Of a stretch of 64,000 nucleotides of DNA, positions 8,969 through 17,799 are shown piece by piece. The notes beneath the pieces are model-generated. The model made no database searches and was not told the origin of the DNA. It saw only the letters and a program-made list of their open reading frames with translations. How positions within the stretch are numbered: the first letter of the stretch is position 1; each line of letters opens with the position of its first letter. The translations under genes and the position numbers were made by a program. Source of the stretch: Polynucleobacter sp. AP-Kolm-20A-A1 (lineage in GTDB: Bacteria; Pseudomonadota; Gammaproteobacteria; Burkholderiales; Burkholderiaceae); the NCBI RefSeq assembly GCF_018688315.1, contig NZ_CP061315.1:372001-436000 (forward strand), written 5' to 3'.

Positions 8969-9916
8969 ATGGAAAACAACCCAAATCCGAATTGGGAGCG
9001 TCAAGCTCTTGAGCATTTGTTATTAGAGAATTTAAAGGAGACACGCAAAGCGCGTCGCTGGAGGGTGGTATTGCGCATCCTCACTTTGTTAGTGATTGTC
9101 GCTGTCCTGCTGTCTGTATTTGATTTTCATTTGCCAGGTCGTGGCATGAATATGGAAAAGCACACTGCTTTGGTAACGCTAGAGGGTGAGATTTCATCTA
9201 GTTCAATGGCTAATGCCATGGACATCAATTCCTCATTGGTAGCTGCATTTGAAAACGAGCATAGTGCTGGTGTTGTCATGAGAATCAATAGTCCTGGCGG
9301 CTCTCCAGTTCAGGCTGGAATGATCAATGATGAAATTCACCGCTTGCGTAAGTTGTATCCCAATAAGCCGTTCTATGTCGTAGTTGAAGATATTTGCGCC
9401 TCGGGTGGTTATTACGTTGCTGTTGCTGCCGATCAAATCTTGGTGGATAAAGCGAGCCTGGTTGGATCTATCGGCGTCATCATGGAGGGCTTTGGCTTTA
9501 CCGGTTTAATGGATAAGTTGGGCGTCACACGTCGCATGATTACTGCGGGCTCGAACAAGGGCATGATGGATCCATTTAGCAAAGAAGATCCCAAGCAAGT
9601 TGAAATGGTCAAAACCATGATTGATGAAATTCATCAGCAATTTATTGCGGTAGTGAAAGAAGGACGTGGTGCTCGCTTAAAAGAATCTGCTGATTTATTC
9701 TCTGGCCGCATTTGGAACGGCGAGCAAGCGGTGAAGATTGGTTTAGTGGATGGCTACGGCACAGTGGATACAGTGGCGCGTGATGTTTTCAAGGCGCCAG
9801 ATGTGCTTGACTACACCATGAAAGAAAACTTTGCGGAGCGTGTTGCTAAGCGCTTTGGTGCGGAGGCTGGTGCTGCGGCTGGTAAGGCTTTAGTAAAAAC
9901 ACCAGACCTCAAGTAA
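8969..9916 (+). CDS. sppA: signal peptide peptidase SppA, S49 family
   Basis: Inner-membrane serine protease that degrades signal peptides left after secretion. A single transmembrane segment lies at about residues 31-50 (VLRILTLLVIVAVLLSVF). The peptidase domain has the nucleophile Ser in ICASGGYYVAVAADQI and the SIGVIMEGFGF segment. At 315 residues this is the short single-domain form, not the duplicated E. coli form. The catalytic Lys was not placed with certainty. The leader before the ATG holds short direct repeats of GGAAACAAA that include the ribosome site. Confidence 0.9.
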   Translation: MENNPNPNWERQALEHLLLENLKETRKARRWRVVLRILTLLVIVAVLLSVFDFHLPGRGMNMEKHTALVTLEGEISSSSMANAMDINSSLVAAFENEHSAGVVMRINSPGGSPVQAGMINDEIHRLRKLYPNKPFYVVVEDICASGGYYVAVAADQILVDKASLVGSIGVIMEGFGFTGLMDKLGVTRRMITAGSNKGMMDPFSKEDPKQVEMVKTMIDEIHQQFIAVVKEGRGARLKESADLFSGRIWNGEQAVKIGLVDGYGTVDTVARDVFKAPDVLDYTMKENFAERVAKRFGAEAGAAAGKALVKTPDLK

Positions 9917-9952
9917 GCCAGTAAAAATCAGAGCTCAACAGAGTCCATCAAG

Positions 9953-10723
9953 TTAGGCCAACAGTAGAAATACAGTTGGCCTATTTTGTAATGAGGCGCA
10001 TGCAGCTTCATTCGGATAGCGCTTGCGCCAGTCCGCAATCGACAGCGTTGTAATCATTTCAGATTTCAGACTCAGATCTACGCCAAGACAAAGCAAGCTT
10101 TGTGGCGCTAAAGAATTTAAACAGGCCATCAGCATCGCAGTATTGCGATAGGGCGTCTCAATCCAAATTTGAGTTTGCTGTAATTTACGAGATTCAATCT
10201 CAAGCTGTTTTAGTTTAGTTGTGCGCTCATGGGTGTCGTGCGGTAAGTAACCCTGAAATGCAAAACGTTGCCCATTTAAACCGCTCGCCATCAGACCGAG
10301 CAAGATGGAGCTGGGGCCAACCAGCGGTTTAACTTGTGCACCAAGTTTATGTGCCGCTAACACTAGCTCTGCGCCAGGATCTGCCACGCCGGGTACGCCA
10401 GCCTCAGACATGAGGCCCATATCATTGCCAGCAAGCAATGGTTTGAGTAAGTCCGCTGGCTTTACTGCATCTCCATACTTTGCATTTCGTGCGGCACCGC
10501 GCCACTCACTCATTTGCATTTCTTGAATAGTGCAGGCTAATGGAGAAACGCTATCAATTGCTTTTAACAATGCACGCGCTGTTTTTGCGTCTTCCACAAT
10601 CCAGTGTTTTAGCTTCGCTGATTGCGCAATAGTTTCGCTGGGAAGCACCCATGGCAATTGCTCGACACGTGCATCATCACCTAAGGTGTTAGGAATCAAA
10701 TATAGGGTGCCAAGCTTTGTCAT
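9953..10723 (-). CDS. SAM-dependent methyltransferase of the tetrapyrrole methylase/RsmI superfamily
   Basis: Predicted methyltransferase of 256 residues related to RsmI, which methylates C1402 of 16S rRNA. The N-terminus GTLYLIPNTLGDDARVEQL is a variant of the RsmI GTLYxVxTPIGN motif. The SAM-site segment GLMSEAGVPGVADPGAELV and the core ending VGPSSILLGLMASGLNGQRF are clear. The protein is shorter than classical RsmI and the N-terminal motif differs, so it may be the separate YraL-like subfamily. It is convergent with sppA and 27 bases after the Maf gene on the same strand. Confidence 0.8.
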   Translation of the reverse strand: MTKLGTLYLIPNTLGDDARVEQLPWVLPSETIAQSAKLKHWIVEDAKTARALLKAIDSVSPLACTIQEMQMSEWRGAARNAKYGDAVKPADLLKPLLAGNDMGLMSEAGVPGVADPGAELVLAAHKLGAQVKPLVGPSSILLGLMASGLNGQRFAFQGYLPHDTHERTTKLKQLEIESRKLQQTQIWIETPYRNTAMLMACLNSLAPQSLLCLGVDLSLKSEMITTLSIADWRKRYPNEAACASLQNRPTVFLLLA

Positions 10724-10750
10724 GAATGATGTTTTCTGTTGATTGCTTTT

Positions 10751-11368
10751 TTACTGCTGAGTATTTTTTGGCGGGATTGCAAAACCTGCATCACGCAATA
10801 AGCCGGTTAAAGCAATAAGCGGTAAGCCAATTAACGCAGTGGGGTCGTCACTCTTAATAGACTCGAGCAGGCTGACTCCAAGGCCTTCTGACTTAGCGCT
10901 ACCTGCGCAATCATAAGGTTCTTCTGCAAGCAAGTAGGATTCCAAAACACTATCGGGAAGTTTGCGAAAAGTTACTTCAGTAGGAACGCACAATGTAGTT
11001 TGCGTATCACCCTTCATTAGGCACAGCGCTGTTTGGAAAATCACTGTTTGACCACGCATCAGTTGTAGTTGGGCTAATGCCCTTTCAAAATTTCCTGGTT
11101 TGCCAATAGCGGCACCACAAAGATCTGCCACTTGATCGGAGCCAATCACCCAGGCATGTGGATGATCTTTTGCAACAGCCGCTGCTTTAGCTTGTGCGAG
11201 ACGAAGCGCTAAATCAAGAGTGCTTTCGCCGGTGAGCGGTGTCTCATCTACCTTTGGTGAAATCACTTCAAATGGAATGCGCAGACGCTCTAAAAGTTCG
11301 CGACGATATTTGGATGTAGAAGCCAAGATGAGGCTTGGGTTTTGGGACGCATTGGTGGAGGTACTCAT
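10751..11368 (-). CDS. Maf-family nucleoside triphosphate pyrophosphatase
   Basis: Hydrolyses modified or non-canonical nucleoside triphosphates to monophosphates. It shows LILASTSKYRRELLERL at the N-terminus, the conserved KVDETPLTG segment and the catalytic-region Asp in VIGSDQVADL. The conserved ELL-R segments and the C-terminal KSDDPTALIGLPLIAL are also present. At 205 residues it has the normal length. The sequence is closer to the YceF (7-methyl-GTP pyrophosphatase) branch, and its location next to the DUF177/rpmF genes is the usual yceF context. It is transcribed away from the DUF177 gene. Confidence 0.88.
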   Translation of the reverse strand: MSTSTNASQNPSLILASTSKYRRELLERLRIPFEVISPKVDETPLTGESTLDLALRLAQAKAAAVAKDHPHAWVIGSDQVADLCGAAIGKPGNFERALAQLQLMRGQTVIFQTALCLMKGDTQTTLCVPTEVTFRKLPDSVLESYLLAEEPYDCAGSAKSEGLGVSLLESIKSDDPTALIGLPLIALTGLLRDAGFAIPPKNTQQ

Positions 11369-11411
11369 GTTTAGCTGTGCTTTCTAGTGCGCCTTCATTT
11401 AGACTGATGCT

Positions 11412-11987
11412 ATGAATCGTAATCAAGTTTTACCTCAAGTCGAACTATCTGCCGAGCCCAGCGCTTTAAAAAAGGTGGATTTTTGCGCCCCCCAATCCTA
11501 CACAGGGTCTGGTTTTTTAAGCATCCCAGATTTGCCAAGGGTGGCTGAGGAGGCTTCTGCCATCAACCCTGGGGACGGCTTTGATTGGTCCGTAAGAACC
11601 CATTTTGAGGATTCTCCAGGTAGTGAGCCACGCCAAATACTGGATTTGGGTCTAAAAGGACGCCTTCACCTAGTTTGCCAGCGCTGTTTGCAGGATTGCG
11701 CGGTAGATTTTGACGAAAGTCGCCGATTTATCCTGGTCGCTACAGAAGAGGAGGCTGATTCCCATCCCCTGGAGGATGAGGAGCAAGAGCCGCTGGTCGT
11801 TAGTCAGCATTTCAACCTCCTAGAAACTATAGAGGATGAGATTTTGCTGTCTTTACCCTTGATTCCTAAGCACCCAGATGGATTTTGTGAGCCTCACGCC
11901 TCAACCTTTGGCGATGAGGGGGTGGAAGAGGCTTCAAATGAGCGTGAAAATCCCTTTAACATATTGAAAAATATGAAGAAAAACTGA
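11412..11987 (+). CDS. DUF177 (YceD-like) protein
   Basis: Family of unknown biochemical role that almost always lies directly before rpmF and is linked genetically to 23S rRNA or ribosome assembly. The 191-residue protein has the metal-binding-like CQRCLQDC at about residues 88-95 and an acidic central part. The end of the family domain is seen at LPLIPKHPDGFCEPH. The start ATG gives MNRNQVLPQVELS. It is the first gene of the run leading to rpmF and plsX. Confidence 0.8.
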   Translation: MNRNQVLPQVELSAEPSALKKVDFCAPQSYTGSGFLSIPDLPRVAEEASAINPGDGFDWSVRTHFEDSPGSEPRQILDLGLKGRLHLVCQRCLQDCAVDFDESRRFILVATEEEADSHPLEDEEQEPLVVSQHFNLLETIEDEILLSLPLIPKHPDGFCEPHASTFGDEGVEEASNERENPFNILKNMKKN

Positions 11988-12060
11988 AATCAGGAGTTCT
12001 GTTTTAGCTGTTGTTTTGAGTGCGGTTTGTCGATAAATCAAGCATTTACATGCTTTTCCA

Positions 12061-12069
12061 TGCTAGAAT
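12061..12069 (+). promoter_or_regulatory. candidate extended -10 promoter for rpmF
   Basis: TGC followed by TAGAAT, an extended -10 element, about 24 bases before the rpmF ATG and 18 before its GGAG ribosome site. No good -35 box is visible at the right distance, consistent with an extended -10 promoter. The same TGCTAGAAT string occurs before the S6 operon. Confidence 0.4.
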
Positions 12070-12092
12070 GTCGCCTTGCTTAGGAGTTCAAT

Positions 12093-12272
12093 ATGGCCGT
12101 TCAACAAAACAAAAAATCACCTTCCAAACGTGGCATGCATCGTGCGCACGACTTTTTGACCGCACCTGCTACGGCTGTTGAAGCCACAACTGGTGAGGCT
12201 CATTTGCGCCACCACATTTCACCAAACGGCTACTATCGTGGTCGTAAAGTTGTTAAAACCAAAAACGACTAA
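12093..12272 (+). CDS. rpmF: 50S ribosomal protein L32
   Basis: A 59-residue protein starting [19 protein letters not shown], the hallmark N-terminus of bacterial L32, and ending with the basic segment [13 protein letters not shown]. The segment following the N-terminus ([11 protein letters not shown]) is of the zinc-free type: there are no Cys pairs. A TAGGAG ribosome site precedes the ATG. The gene lies between the DUF177 gene and plsX, the standard arrangement. Confidence 0.96.
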   Translation: MAVQQNKKSPSKRGMHRAHDFLTAPATAVEATTGEAHLRHHISPNGYYRGRKVVKTKND

Positions 12273-12293
12273 TTTTTTAGTCAAAACAGATAG

Positions 12294-12317
12294 AAGCGGC
12301 TCCAGTAAAAGCCGCTT
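12294..12317 (+). terminator. intrinsic terminator after rpmF
   Basis: An 8-bp stem (AAGCGGCT / AGCCGCTT) with an 8-base loop followed by a T run, 21 bases after the rpmF stop. It probably lowers read-through into plsX, keeping L32 expression above that of the lipid genes. Confidence 0.8.
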
Positions 12318-12355
12318 TTTTCTTGGATAAATCACTTGCAGCAATCAATGAGTTT

Positions 12356-13369
12356 ATGAGCGTTACTCTTGCTATTGATGCCATGGGCGGAGATCATGGA
12401 GTTGTCGTGACGGTTCCAGCTGCCTGCGATTTTTTAGAAAAACATTCTGATGTGAAGATTGCCTTGGTGGGTGATCCCGATTTAATCAAGCAAGTCTTGA
12501 GTAAATCCCCAAAAGCTCCGATGGAGCGAATTCAAATTATTCCCGCGAGTGAAGTTGTGTTGATGGATGATCCCATCGAGGTGGCTTTGCGTCGTAAAAA
12601 AGATTCTTCAATGCGCGTTGCGATTGAGCAAGTGAAAGAGGGCGCTGCTGATGCAGTGATCTCTTCCGGCAATACCGGTGCGTTGATGGCGATTTCTCGC
12701 TACATCCTGAAAACCCTTGAGGGCGTTGATCGTCCGGCCATTGCTACTGCCATTCCTAATGAGTTGGGGCGCGGTACCACTATGTTGGATCTCGGTGCAA
12801 ATGCAGACTGTGAGCCAATGCACTTGGTTCAATTTGCTCAGATGGCAAACGTCATGGTGCAAGTTGTTGATGGCAAACAGAATCCTTCAATTGGCCTCCT
12901 GAATATTGGCGAAGAAGTCATTAAAGGCAATGAAGTTGTTAAGCAGACTAGCGAACTTTTACGTCAAACCAATTTAAACTTTTACGGCAACGTAGAAGGC
13001 AACGATATTTTTAAAGGTACAACCGATATTGTGGTGTGCGACGGGTTTGTTGGTAACGTCGTTCTCAAGGCAAGCGAAGGTTTAGCAAAAATGATGAGCG
13101 GCATGATTCGTGAAGAATTTAATCGTTCGTTGCTAACTAAATTGATGGCTATTTGCGCAATGGTGCCTTTGCTTAGAGTGCGCAAGCGTGTTGATCATCG
13201 TCGTTATAACGGTGCGGTATTGTTGGGTTTACGTGGCTGCGTCATTAAGAGCCATGGATCTGCTGATCGCTTTGCGTTTGGTTTTGCCTTAGATCGCGCT
13301 TATGAGGCGGCTAAAAATCGCATGGTGGAACGTATTGCTGCAGCCTTTGTGGTGGAGACAAAAGTATGA
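12356..13369 (+). CDS. plsX: phosphate acyltransferase PlsX
   Basis: Peripheral membrane enzyme that converts acyl-ACP to acyl-phosphate for phospholipid synthesis. The N-terminus after the chosen [18 protein letters not shown], is the family signature. Further motifs are [39 protein letters not shown] and the HGSADRFAF segment near the end. The frame is open upstream to a TTG at 12323, but that codon abuts the rpmF terminator and lacks a ribosome site, so the ATG at 12356 is preferred. The stop overlaps fabH as ATGA. Confidence 0.94.
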   Translation: MSVTLAIDAMGGDHGVVVTVPAACDFLEKHSDVKIALVGDPDLIKQVLSKSPKAPMERIQIIPASEVVLMDDPIEVALRRKKDSSMRVAIEQVKEGAADAVISSGNTGALMAISRYILKTLEGVDRPAIATAIPNELGRGTTMLDLGANADCEPMHLVQFAQMANVMVQVVDGKQNPSIGLLNIGEEVIKGNEVVKQTSELLRQTNLNFYGNVEGNDIFKGTTDIVVCDGFVGNVVLKASEGLAKMMSGMIREEFNRSLLTKLMAICAMVPLLRVRKRVDHRRYNGAVLLGLRGCVIKSHGSADRFAFGFALDRAYEAAKNRMVERIAAAFVVETKV

Positions 13370-14352
13370 GCATCTTTGCAAGAATCGCCGGAACTGGAAG
13401 CTATCTTCCGGAAATGCGTTTAACAAACCAGGATTTGGTTGAACGCTTAGCTAAGACAGGTTTGGAAACCAGTGATGAGTGGATTACCACTCGTAGCGGT
13501 ATCTCTGCGCGTCACTTTGCTGCTGAAAATGAACTCACTAGCGATCTCGCTGTGAAAGCTGCGCAAGCTGCTTTGGTGAGCGCCGGCATTACTTCTGAAG
13601 ATTTGGACCTCATTATTTTGGCTACTTCTACGCCAGATCATTTGGGCGGCTTTCCAAGTACTGCTTGTGTAGTGCAAGATAAGTTGGGCGCACACACTTC
13701 TTGCGCTGCTTTTGATGTCCAGGCGGTATGTGCTGGTTTCACATATGCACTCGCTATTGCTGATGCGTTTATTCGTTCTGCAACCTATAAAAAAGTATTA
13801 GTCATTGGTGCAGAAACTTTTTCGCGCATCCTAGATTTCCAAGATCGTGGCACTTGTGTTTTATTTGGCGATGGCGCTGGCGCAGTGGTGCTTGAGGCTT
13901 CAAAAGAAGCTGGCATTCTGTCTACTGCATTGCATGCTGATGGAAGTCAGCGGGATATCTTGTGTGTCCCAGGACGATCTGGTAATGGCAAGGTACATGG
14001 TTCCCCATTTATGACCATGGATGGTCAGGCGGTATTTAAATTGGCTGTGAAGGTATTGGAACAAGTAGCGCACGAAGCACTTGAGAAGGCCAACCTTAAG
14101 CCAGAGCAAATCGATTGGTTGGTGCCACACCAAGCCAATATCCGCATCATGGAAGGGACTGCTAAGAAGATGGGTATGTCCATGGATAAAGTCATTGTGA
14201 CAGTCCATGAGCATGGCAACACTTCTGCGGCATCCATCCCATTGGCGCTAGATGCTGGCGTGCGTTCTGGCCAAATTCAACGTGGTCAACATCTCTTATT
14301 AGAGGGTGTTGGCGGCGGATTTGCTTGGGGCGCGGTTGCACTCAAGTATTAA
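13366..14352 (+). CDS. fabH: beta-ketoacyl-ACP synthase III
   Basis: Starts fatty acid synthesis by condensing acetyl-CoA with malonyl-ACP. The catalytic triad is visible: Cys in [14 protein letters not shown], His in [12 protein letters not shown] and Asn in [11 protein letters not shown]. The N-terminal [15 protein letters not shown] and [10 protein letters not shown] are family hallmarks. The length of 328 residues is normal. It overlaps plsX by four bases, so translation is likely coupled. Confidence 0.96.
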   Translation: MSIFARIAGTGSYLPEMRLTNQDLVERLAKTGLETSDEWITTRSGISARHFAAENELTSDLAVKAAQAALVSAGITSEDLDLIILATSTPDHLGGFPSTACVVQDKLGAHTSCAAFDVQAVCAGFTYALAIADAFIRSATYKKVLVIGAETFSRILDFQDRGTCVLFGDGAGAVVLEASKEAGILSTALHADGSQRDILCVPGRSGNGKVHGSPFMTMDGQAVFKLAVKVLEQVAHEALEKANLKPEQIDWLVPHQANIRIMEGTAKKMGMSMDKVIVTVHEHGNTSAASIPLALDAGVRSGQIQRGQHLLLEGVGGGFAWGAVALKY

Positions 14353-14407
14353 GAACTTATTATTTCTTTTATTCATTTATTAGTTTCTTATTTAGCGAAT
14401 TAATCTC

Positions 14408-15343
14408 ATGACATTTGCATTTGTATTCCCAGGCCAAGGTTCCCAATCAGTGGGCATGCTCAATTCGATTTCTGAGCGCCCAGAAGTGCGCGCAACATTA
14501 CAAGAAGCTTCTGAAGCCTTGGGTGAAGACGTTGCTAAATTAATTGCTGAAGGTCCTGCTGAGGCTTTGTCCTTGACTACCAATACTCAGCCAGTTATGT
14601 TGACTGCTGCTGTAGCGTTTTATCGTGCTTGGTTAGCTGCTGGTGGTTCTGCCCCTAAGGTCATGGCTGGTCATAGTCTTGGCGAGTACTCAGCATTAGT
14701 AGCATCAGGCGTAATTTCATTTAAGGATGCCGTGCCATTGGTGCGCTTTCGTGCAGAGGCAATGCAAACTGCGGTGCCGGTTGGTACTGGCGGTATGGCT
14801 GCCATTTTGGGTTTAGATGATGCAACTGTCATTAAAGTTTGTGCTGAAGCTAGTGCTGCCTCTGGTGGTGTTGTAGAGGCGGTAAATTTCAATGCACCAG
14901 GACAAGTGGTGATTGCAGGTGCTAGTGATGCTGTTGCTAAAGCGTGTGAGCTATTAAAAGCTGCTGGCGCTAAGCGAGCTTTGCCTTTACCAGTTTCTGC
15001 GCCGTTCCATTCATCTCTATTGCAACCAGCCTCTGAAAAACTCAAAGGCTACTTGGCAAATATCGAATTTAAAGCCCCAATTATTCCCGTGATCAATAAC
15101 GTAGATGTAGAAATCTTGAATGATCCTGCTGCGATTAAAGATGCATTGGTGCGCCAAGCTGCGAAACCAGTGCGTTGGCAAGAAACCATCCAGGCTATGG
15201 CTGGGCAAGGTATCACGCAGGTAGTGGAGTGCGGTCCTGGCAAAGTATTGGCTGGCTTAACTAAGCGCATTAATGATCAAGTTACCGGTGTGCCAGTATT
15301 TGATGAAGCTAGCTTGATTGAAGTTCTAGCAAGTCTTAAATAA
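14408..15343 (+). CDS. fabD: malonyl-CoA:ACP transacylase
   Basis: Transfers malonyl from CoA to ACP. It has the N-terminal FVFPGQGSQSVGM, the nucleophile elbow GHSLGEYSALVASG, and the catalytic His in APFHSSLLQPA. The malonyl-binding Arg lies in VRFRAEAMQ. The length of 311 residues is normal. It lies 55 bases after fabH in a gap rich in A and T without a clear terminator, so it is probably part of the same operon. Confidence 0.96.
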   Translation: MTFAFVFPGQGSQSVGMLNSISERPEVRATLQEASEALGEDVAKLIAEGPAEALSLTTNTQPVMLTAAVAFYRAWLAAGGSAPKVMAGHSLGEYSALVASGVISFKDAVPLVRFRAEAMQTAVPVGTGGMAAILGLDDATVIKVCAEASAASGGVVEAVNFNAPGQVVIAGASDAVAKACELLKAAGAKRALPLPVSAPFHSSLLQPASEKLKGYLANIEFKAPIIPVINNVDVEILNDPAAIKDALVRQAAKPVRWQETIQAMAGQGITQVVECGPGKVLAGLTKRINDQVTGVPVFDEASLIEVLASLK

Positions 15344-15394
15344 AATCTAGATAAAAGAAATCTAAAGAAACAAAAAGAACAGCGGAAGACAAAT

Positions 15395-16138
15395 ATGAAT
15401 CTCGACTTAAGTGGACAAATTGCCTTGGTAACTGGCGCCTCACGGGGTATCGGGCAGGCGATTGCGGATGAGTTAGTAAAGTGCGGCGCAAAAGTGATTG
15501 GTACTGCTACCTCCGAAAGTGGAGCAAAAGCAATTGATGAGCGCTTAAAAGCATCGGGCGGTGCCGGCAAAGTATTGAATGTGACTGCGCCGAACGCTTG
15601 CGAAGAAATTATTGATTTAATTGTTAAAGAGTATGGCGGCATCAATATTTTGGTTAACAACGCTGGCATCACTCGCGATAACTTAGCAATGCGCATGAAG
15701 GGTGATGAGTGGACGGATGTAATCGACACCAACTTAAGTTCAGTTTTCCGCCTGTCACAAGCGGTTATGCGTCCAATGATGAAGGCTCGTGGTGGCCGCA
15801 TTATTAATATCACTTCAATTGTGGGTCATATGGGCAATCCTGGCCAAGCCAACTACGCTGCTGCAAAAGCGGGTGTTTCTGGTATGACCCGTGCTTTAGC
15901 TCGTGAAATTGGCAGTCGGAATATCACCGTGAACTGCGTTGCCCCTGGATTTATTGATACCGATATGACACGCGCCCTGAGCGAAGAGCAGCAAAACGCC
16001 CTAAAAGTGAACATTCCGTTAGCTAGACTGGGTAGTCCTGAGGATGTGGCCCAAGCGGTGGCATTTTTAGCCTCTCCAGCCGCTGGATACATTACGGGGA
16101 ATACCCTACACGTCAATGGCGGGCTCTATTTAGCCTAA
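15395..16138 (+). CDS. fabG: 3-oxoacyl-ACP reductase
   Basis: NADPH-dependent short-chain dehydrogenase that reduces 3-oxoacyl-ACP in chain elongation. The cofactor loop TGASRGIGQAI, the NNAGITRDN segment, the catalytic Ser in NITSIVGHMGNPGQ and the YAAAKAGVSG motif are all present. The length of 247 residues is normal. The C-terminus GNTLHVNGGLYLA is the typical FabG ending. Confidence 0.96.
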   Translation: MNLDLSGQIALVTGASRGIGQAIADELVKCGAKVIGTATSESGAKAIDERLKASGGAGKVLNVTAPNACEEIIDLIVKEYGGINILVNNAGITRDNLAMRMKGDEWTDVIDTNLSSVFRLSQAVMRPMMKARGGRIINITSIVGHMGNPGQANYAAAKAGVSGMTRALAREIGSRNITVNCVAPGFIDTDMTRALSEEQQNALKVNIPLARLGSPEDVAQAVAFLASPAAGYITGNTLHVNGGLYLA

Positions 16139-16173
16139 CGGCAAAGCGAGGATTTGGTCATTTTTCGGCGAAT

Positions 16174-16202
16174 TTGCTAATTCGGTCCGCCAAACTGATA
16201 AA
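16174..16202 (+). promoter_or_regulatory. candidate promoter for acpP
   Basis: TTGCTA at 16174-16179 and GATAAA at 16197-16202 with a 17-base spacer, about 40 bases before the acpP start. A separate strong acpP promoter is common because ACP is needed in large amounts. The match to consensus is moderate. Confidence 0.4.
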
Positions 16203-16240
16203 ATCCTTTTCATCGTTTTTTACAACCCCTGGGGAAATTA

Positions 16241-16480
16241 ATGGACAACATCGAACAACGCGTTAAGAAAATCGTCGCTGAGCAATTAGGCGTCGCAGAA
16301 GCAGAGATCAAAAATGAATCTTCTTTTGTGAACGACTTGGGCGCTGACTCTCTTGACACTGTTGAGCTGGTTATGGCTTTGGAAGATGAATTCGGCATCG
16401 AAATTCCTGATGAGGAAGCTGAAAAGATCACTACAGTTCAGCTCGCGATCGACTTCGCTAAATCAAAAGCTCAGGGTTAA
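16241..16480 (+). CDS. acpP: acyl carrier protein
   Basis: A 79-residue acidic carrier of fatty acyl intermediates. The phosphopantetheine attachment Ser lies in [18 protein letters not shown], and the C-terminal [16 protein letters not shown] is typical. It is modified by AcpS, encoded at 25255-25647. The ribosome site GGGG lies just before the ATG. Confidence 0.97.
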   Translation: MDNIEQRVKKIVAEQLGVAEAEIKNESSFVNDLGADSLDTVELVMALEDEFGIEIPDEEAEKITTVQLAIDFAKSKAQG

Positions 16481-16501
16481 TTCCCTAGCCTAGGTATTAC
16501 T

Positions 16502-17749
16502 GTGTCAGCATCAAATGGCCGACGCCGGGTAGTAGTTACCGGCCTTGGTCTCATCTCACCTGTTGGTAATTCAGTTGATGTAGCTTGGTCTAATTTGCTC
16601 GCGGGCAAATCAGGCATCGCTACCATCACGAAGTTTGACCACACTCCGCTTAGCGTTCATTTCGCTGGAGAGGTGAAAGATTTCAATGTTGAAGAATATG
16701 TTTCTGCTAAAGAAGCGCGCCATATGGATACCTTTATCCATTACGGCATTGCTGCTGGTACGCAAGCTATTCGCGACAGCGGTCTAGAGATTACCGAGCA
16801 AAACGCCGAGCGTGTTGGCGTAATGGTTGGCTCTGGCATTGGCGGCTTGCCAATGATTGAGGAGACCGGTGCAGAGCTTTTAGCTCGTGGCCCTCGTCGC
16901 ATCTCGCCATTCTTTGTTCCGGGCTCAATCATTAATATGATTTCTGGCCACCTCAGTATTTTGTTTGGCCTTAAAGGTCCGAACGTAGCTGCAGTGACTG
17001 CCTGTACTACTGGTTTACACAGCATCGGATTAGCTGCGCGTTTAATTCAGTATGGTGATGCTGACGTCATGGTTGCTGGTGGCGCTGAATCAACTATTTC
17101 TGCCTTAGGTGTTGGCGGCTTTGCTTCTGCAAGAGCCTTATCAACACGTAATGATGATCCTGCAACTGCATCACGTCCTTGGGATAAAGATCGCGATGGT
17201 TTTGTTCTTGGCGAAGGTGCTGGTGTAGTGGTACTCGAAGAGTATGAGCATGCCAAGGCACGTGGCGCAAAAATTTATTGCGAACTGCTTGGCTTTGGCA
17301 TGAGTGGCGATGCGTATCACATGACTGCACCAAATATGGATGGCCCACGCCGTTGCATGGTTAATGCAATGCGTGACGCTAAATTGAATCCAGATCAAAT
17401 TCAGTATTTAAATGCTCACGGAACTTCTACACCGCTTGGTGACAAGAATGAAACCGAAGCAATCAAAGCAGCTTTGGGTGATCACGCTAAAAAGGCTTTA
17501 ATCAACTCCACCAAGTCCATGACGGGCCACCTTTTGGGCGGCGCTGGCGGCTTGGAGTCTGTTTTCACAATTCTGGCTCTTCATAACCAGAAATCACCGC
17601 CTACTATCAACATCTTCAATCAAGATCCTGAGTGTGACTTGGACTACTGCGCCAATACTGCTAGGGACGTGAAGATTGACCATGCAGTCAAAAACAATTT
17701 TGGCTTTGGGGGTACTAACGGTACCTTGATTTTCGGCAAATTGACCTAA
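16502..17749 (+). CDS. fabF: beta-ketoacyl-ACP synthase II
   Basis: Condensing enzyme of fatty acid elongation. The Cys-His-His triad is visible: Cys in [12 protein letters not shown], His in [14 protein letters not shown] and His in [13 protein letters not shown]. The start is a GTG giving [20 protein letters not shown]. The length of 415 residues is normal. It lies 21 bases after acpP. In Burkholderia the next genes are rpoE-rseA-rseB; here the protease gene follows directly. Confidence 0.96.
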   Translation: MSASNGRRRVVVTGLGLISPVGNSVDVAWSNLLAGKSGIATITKFDHTPLSVHFAGEVKDFNVEEYVSAKEARHMDTFIHYGIAAGTQAIRDSGLEITEQNAERVGVMVGSGIGGLPMIEETGAELLARGPRRISPFFVPGSIINMISGHLSILFGLKGPNVAAVTACTTGLHSIGLAARLIQYGDADVMVAGGAESTISALGVGGFASARALSTRNDDPATASRPWDKDRDGFVLGEGAGVVVLEEYEHAKARGAKIYCELLGFGMSGDAYHMTAPNMDGPRRCMVNAMRDAKLNPDQIQYLNAHGTSTPLGDKNETEAIKAALGDHAKKALINSTKSMTGHLLGGAGGLESVFTILALHNQKSPPTINIFNQDPECDLDYCANTARDVKIDHAVKNNFGFGGTNGTLIFGKLT

Positions 17750-17799
17750 TATTCTCTTTATCTTCATCGTTGGTTTTCACCAAGTAGGTCTATAGCATT

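Noticed and set aside
12323..12356. Upstream TTG start for plsX
   Set aside because: It touches the terminator tail of rpmF, lacks a ribosome site, and the family N-terminus begins at the later ATG.
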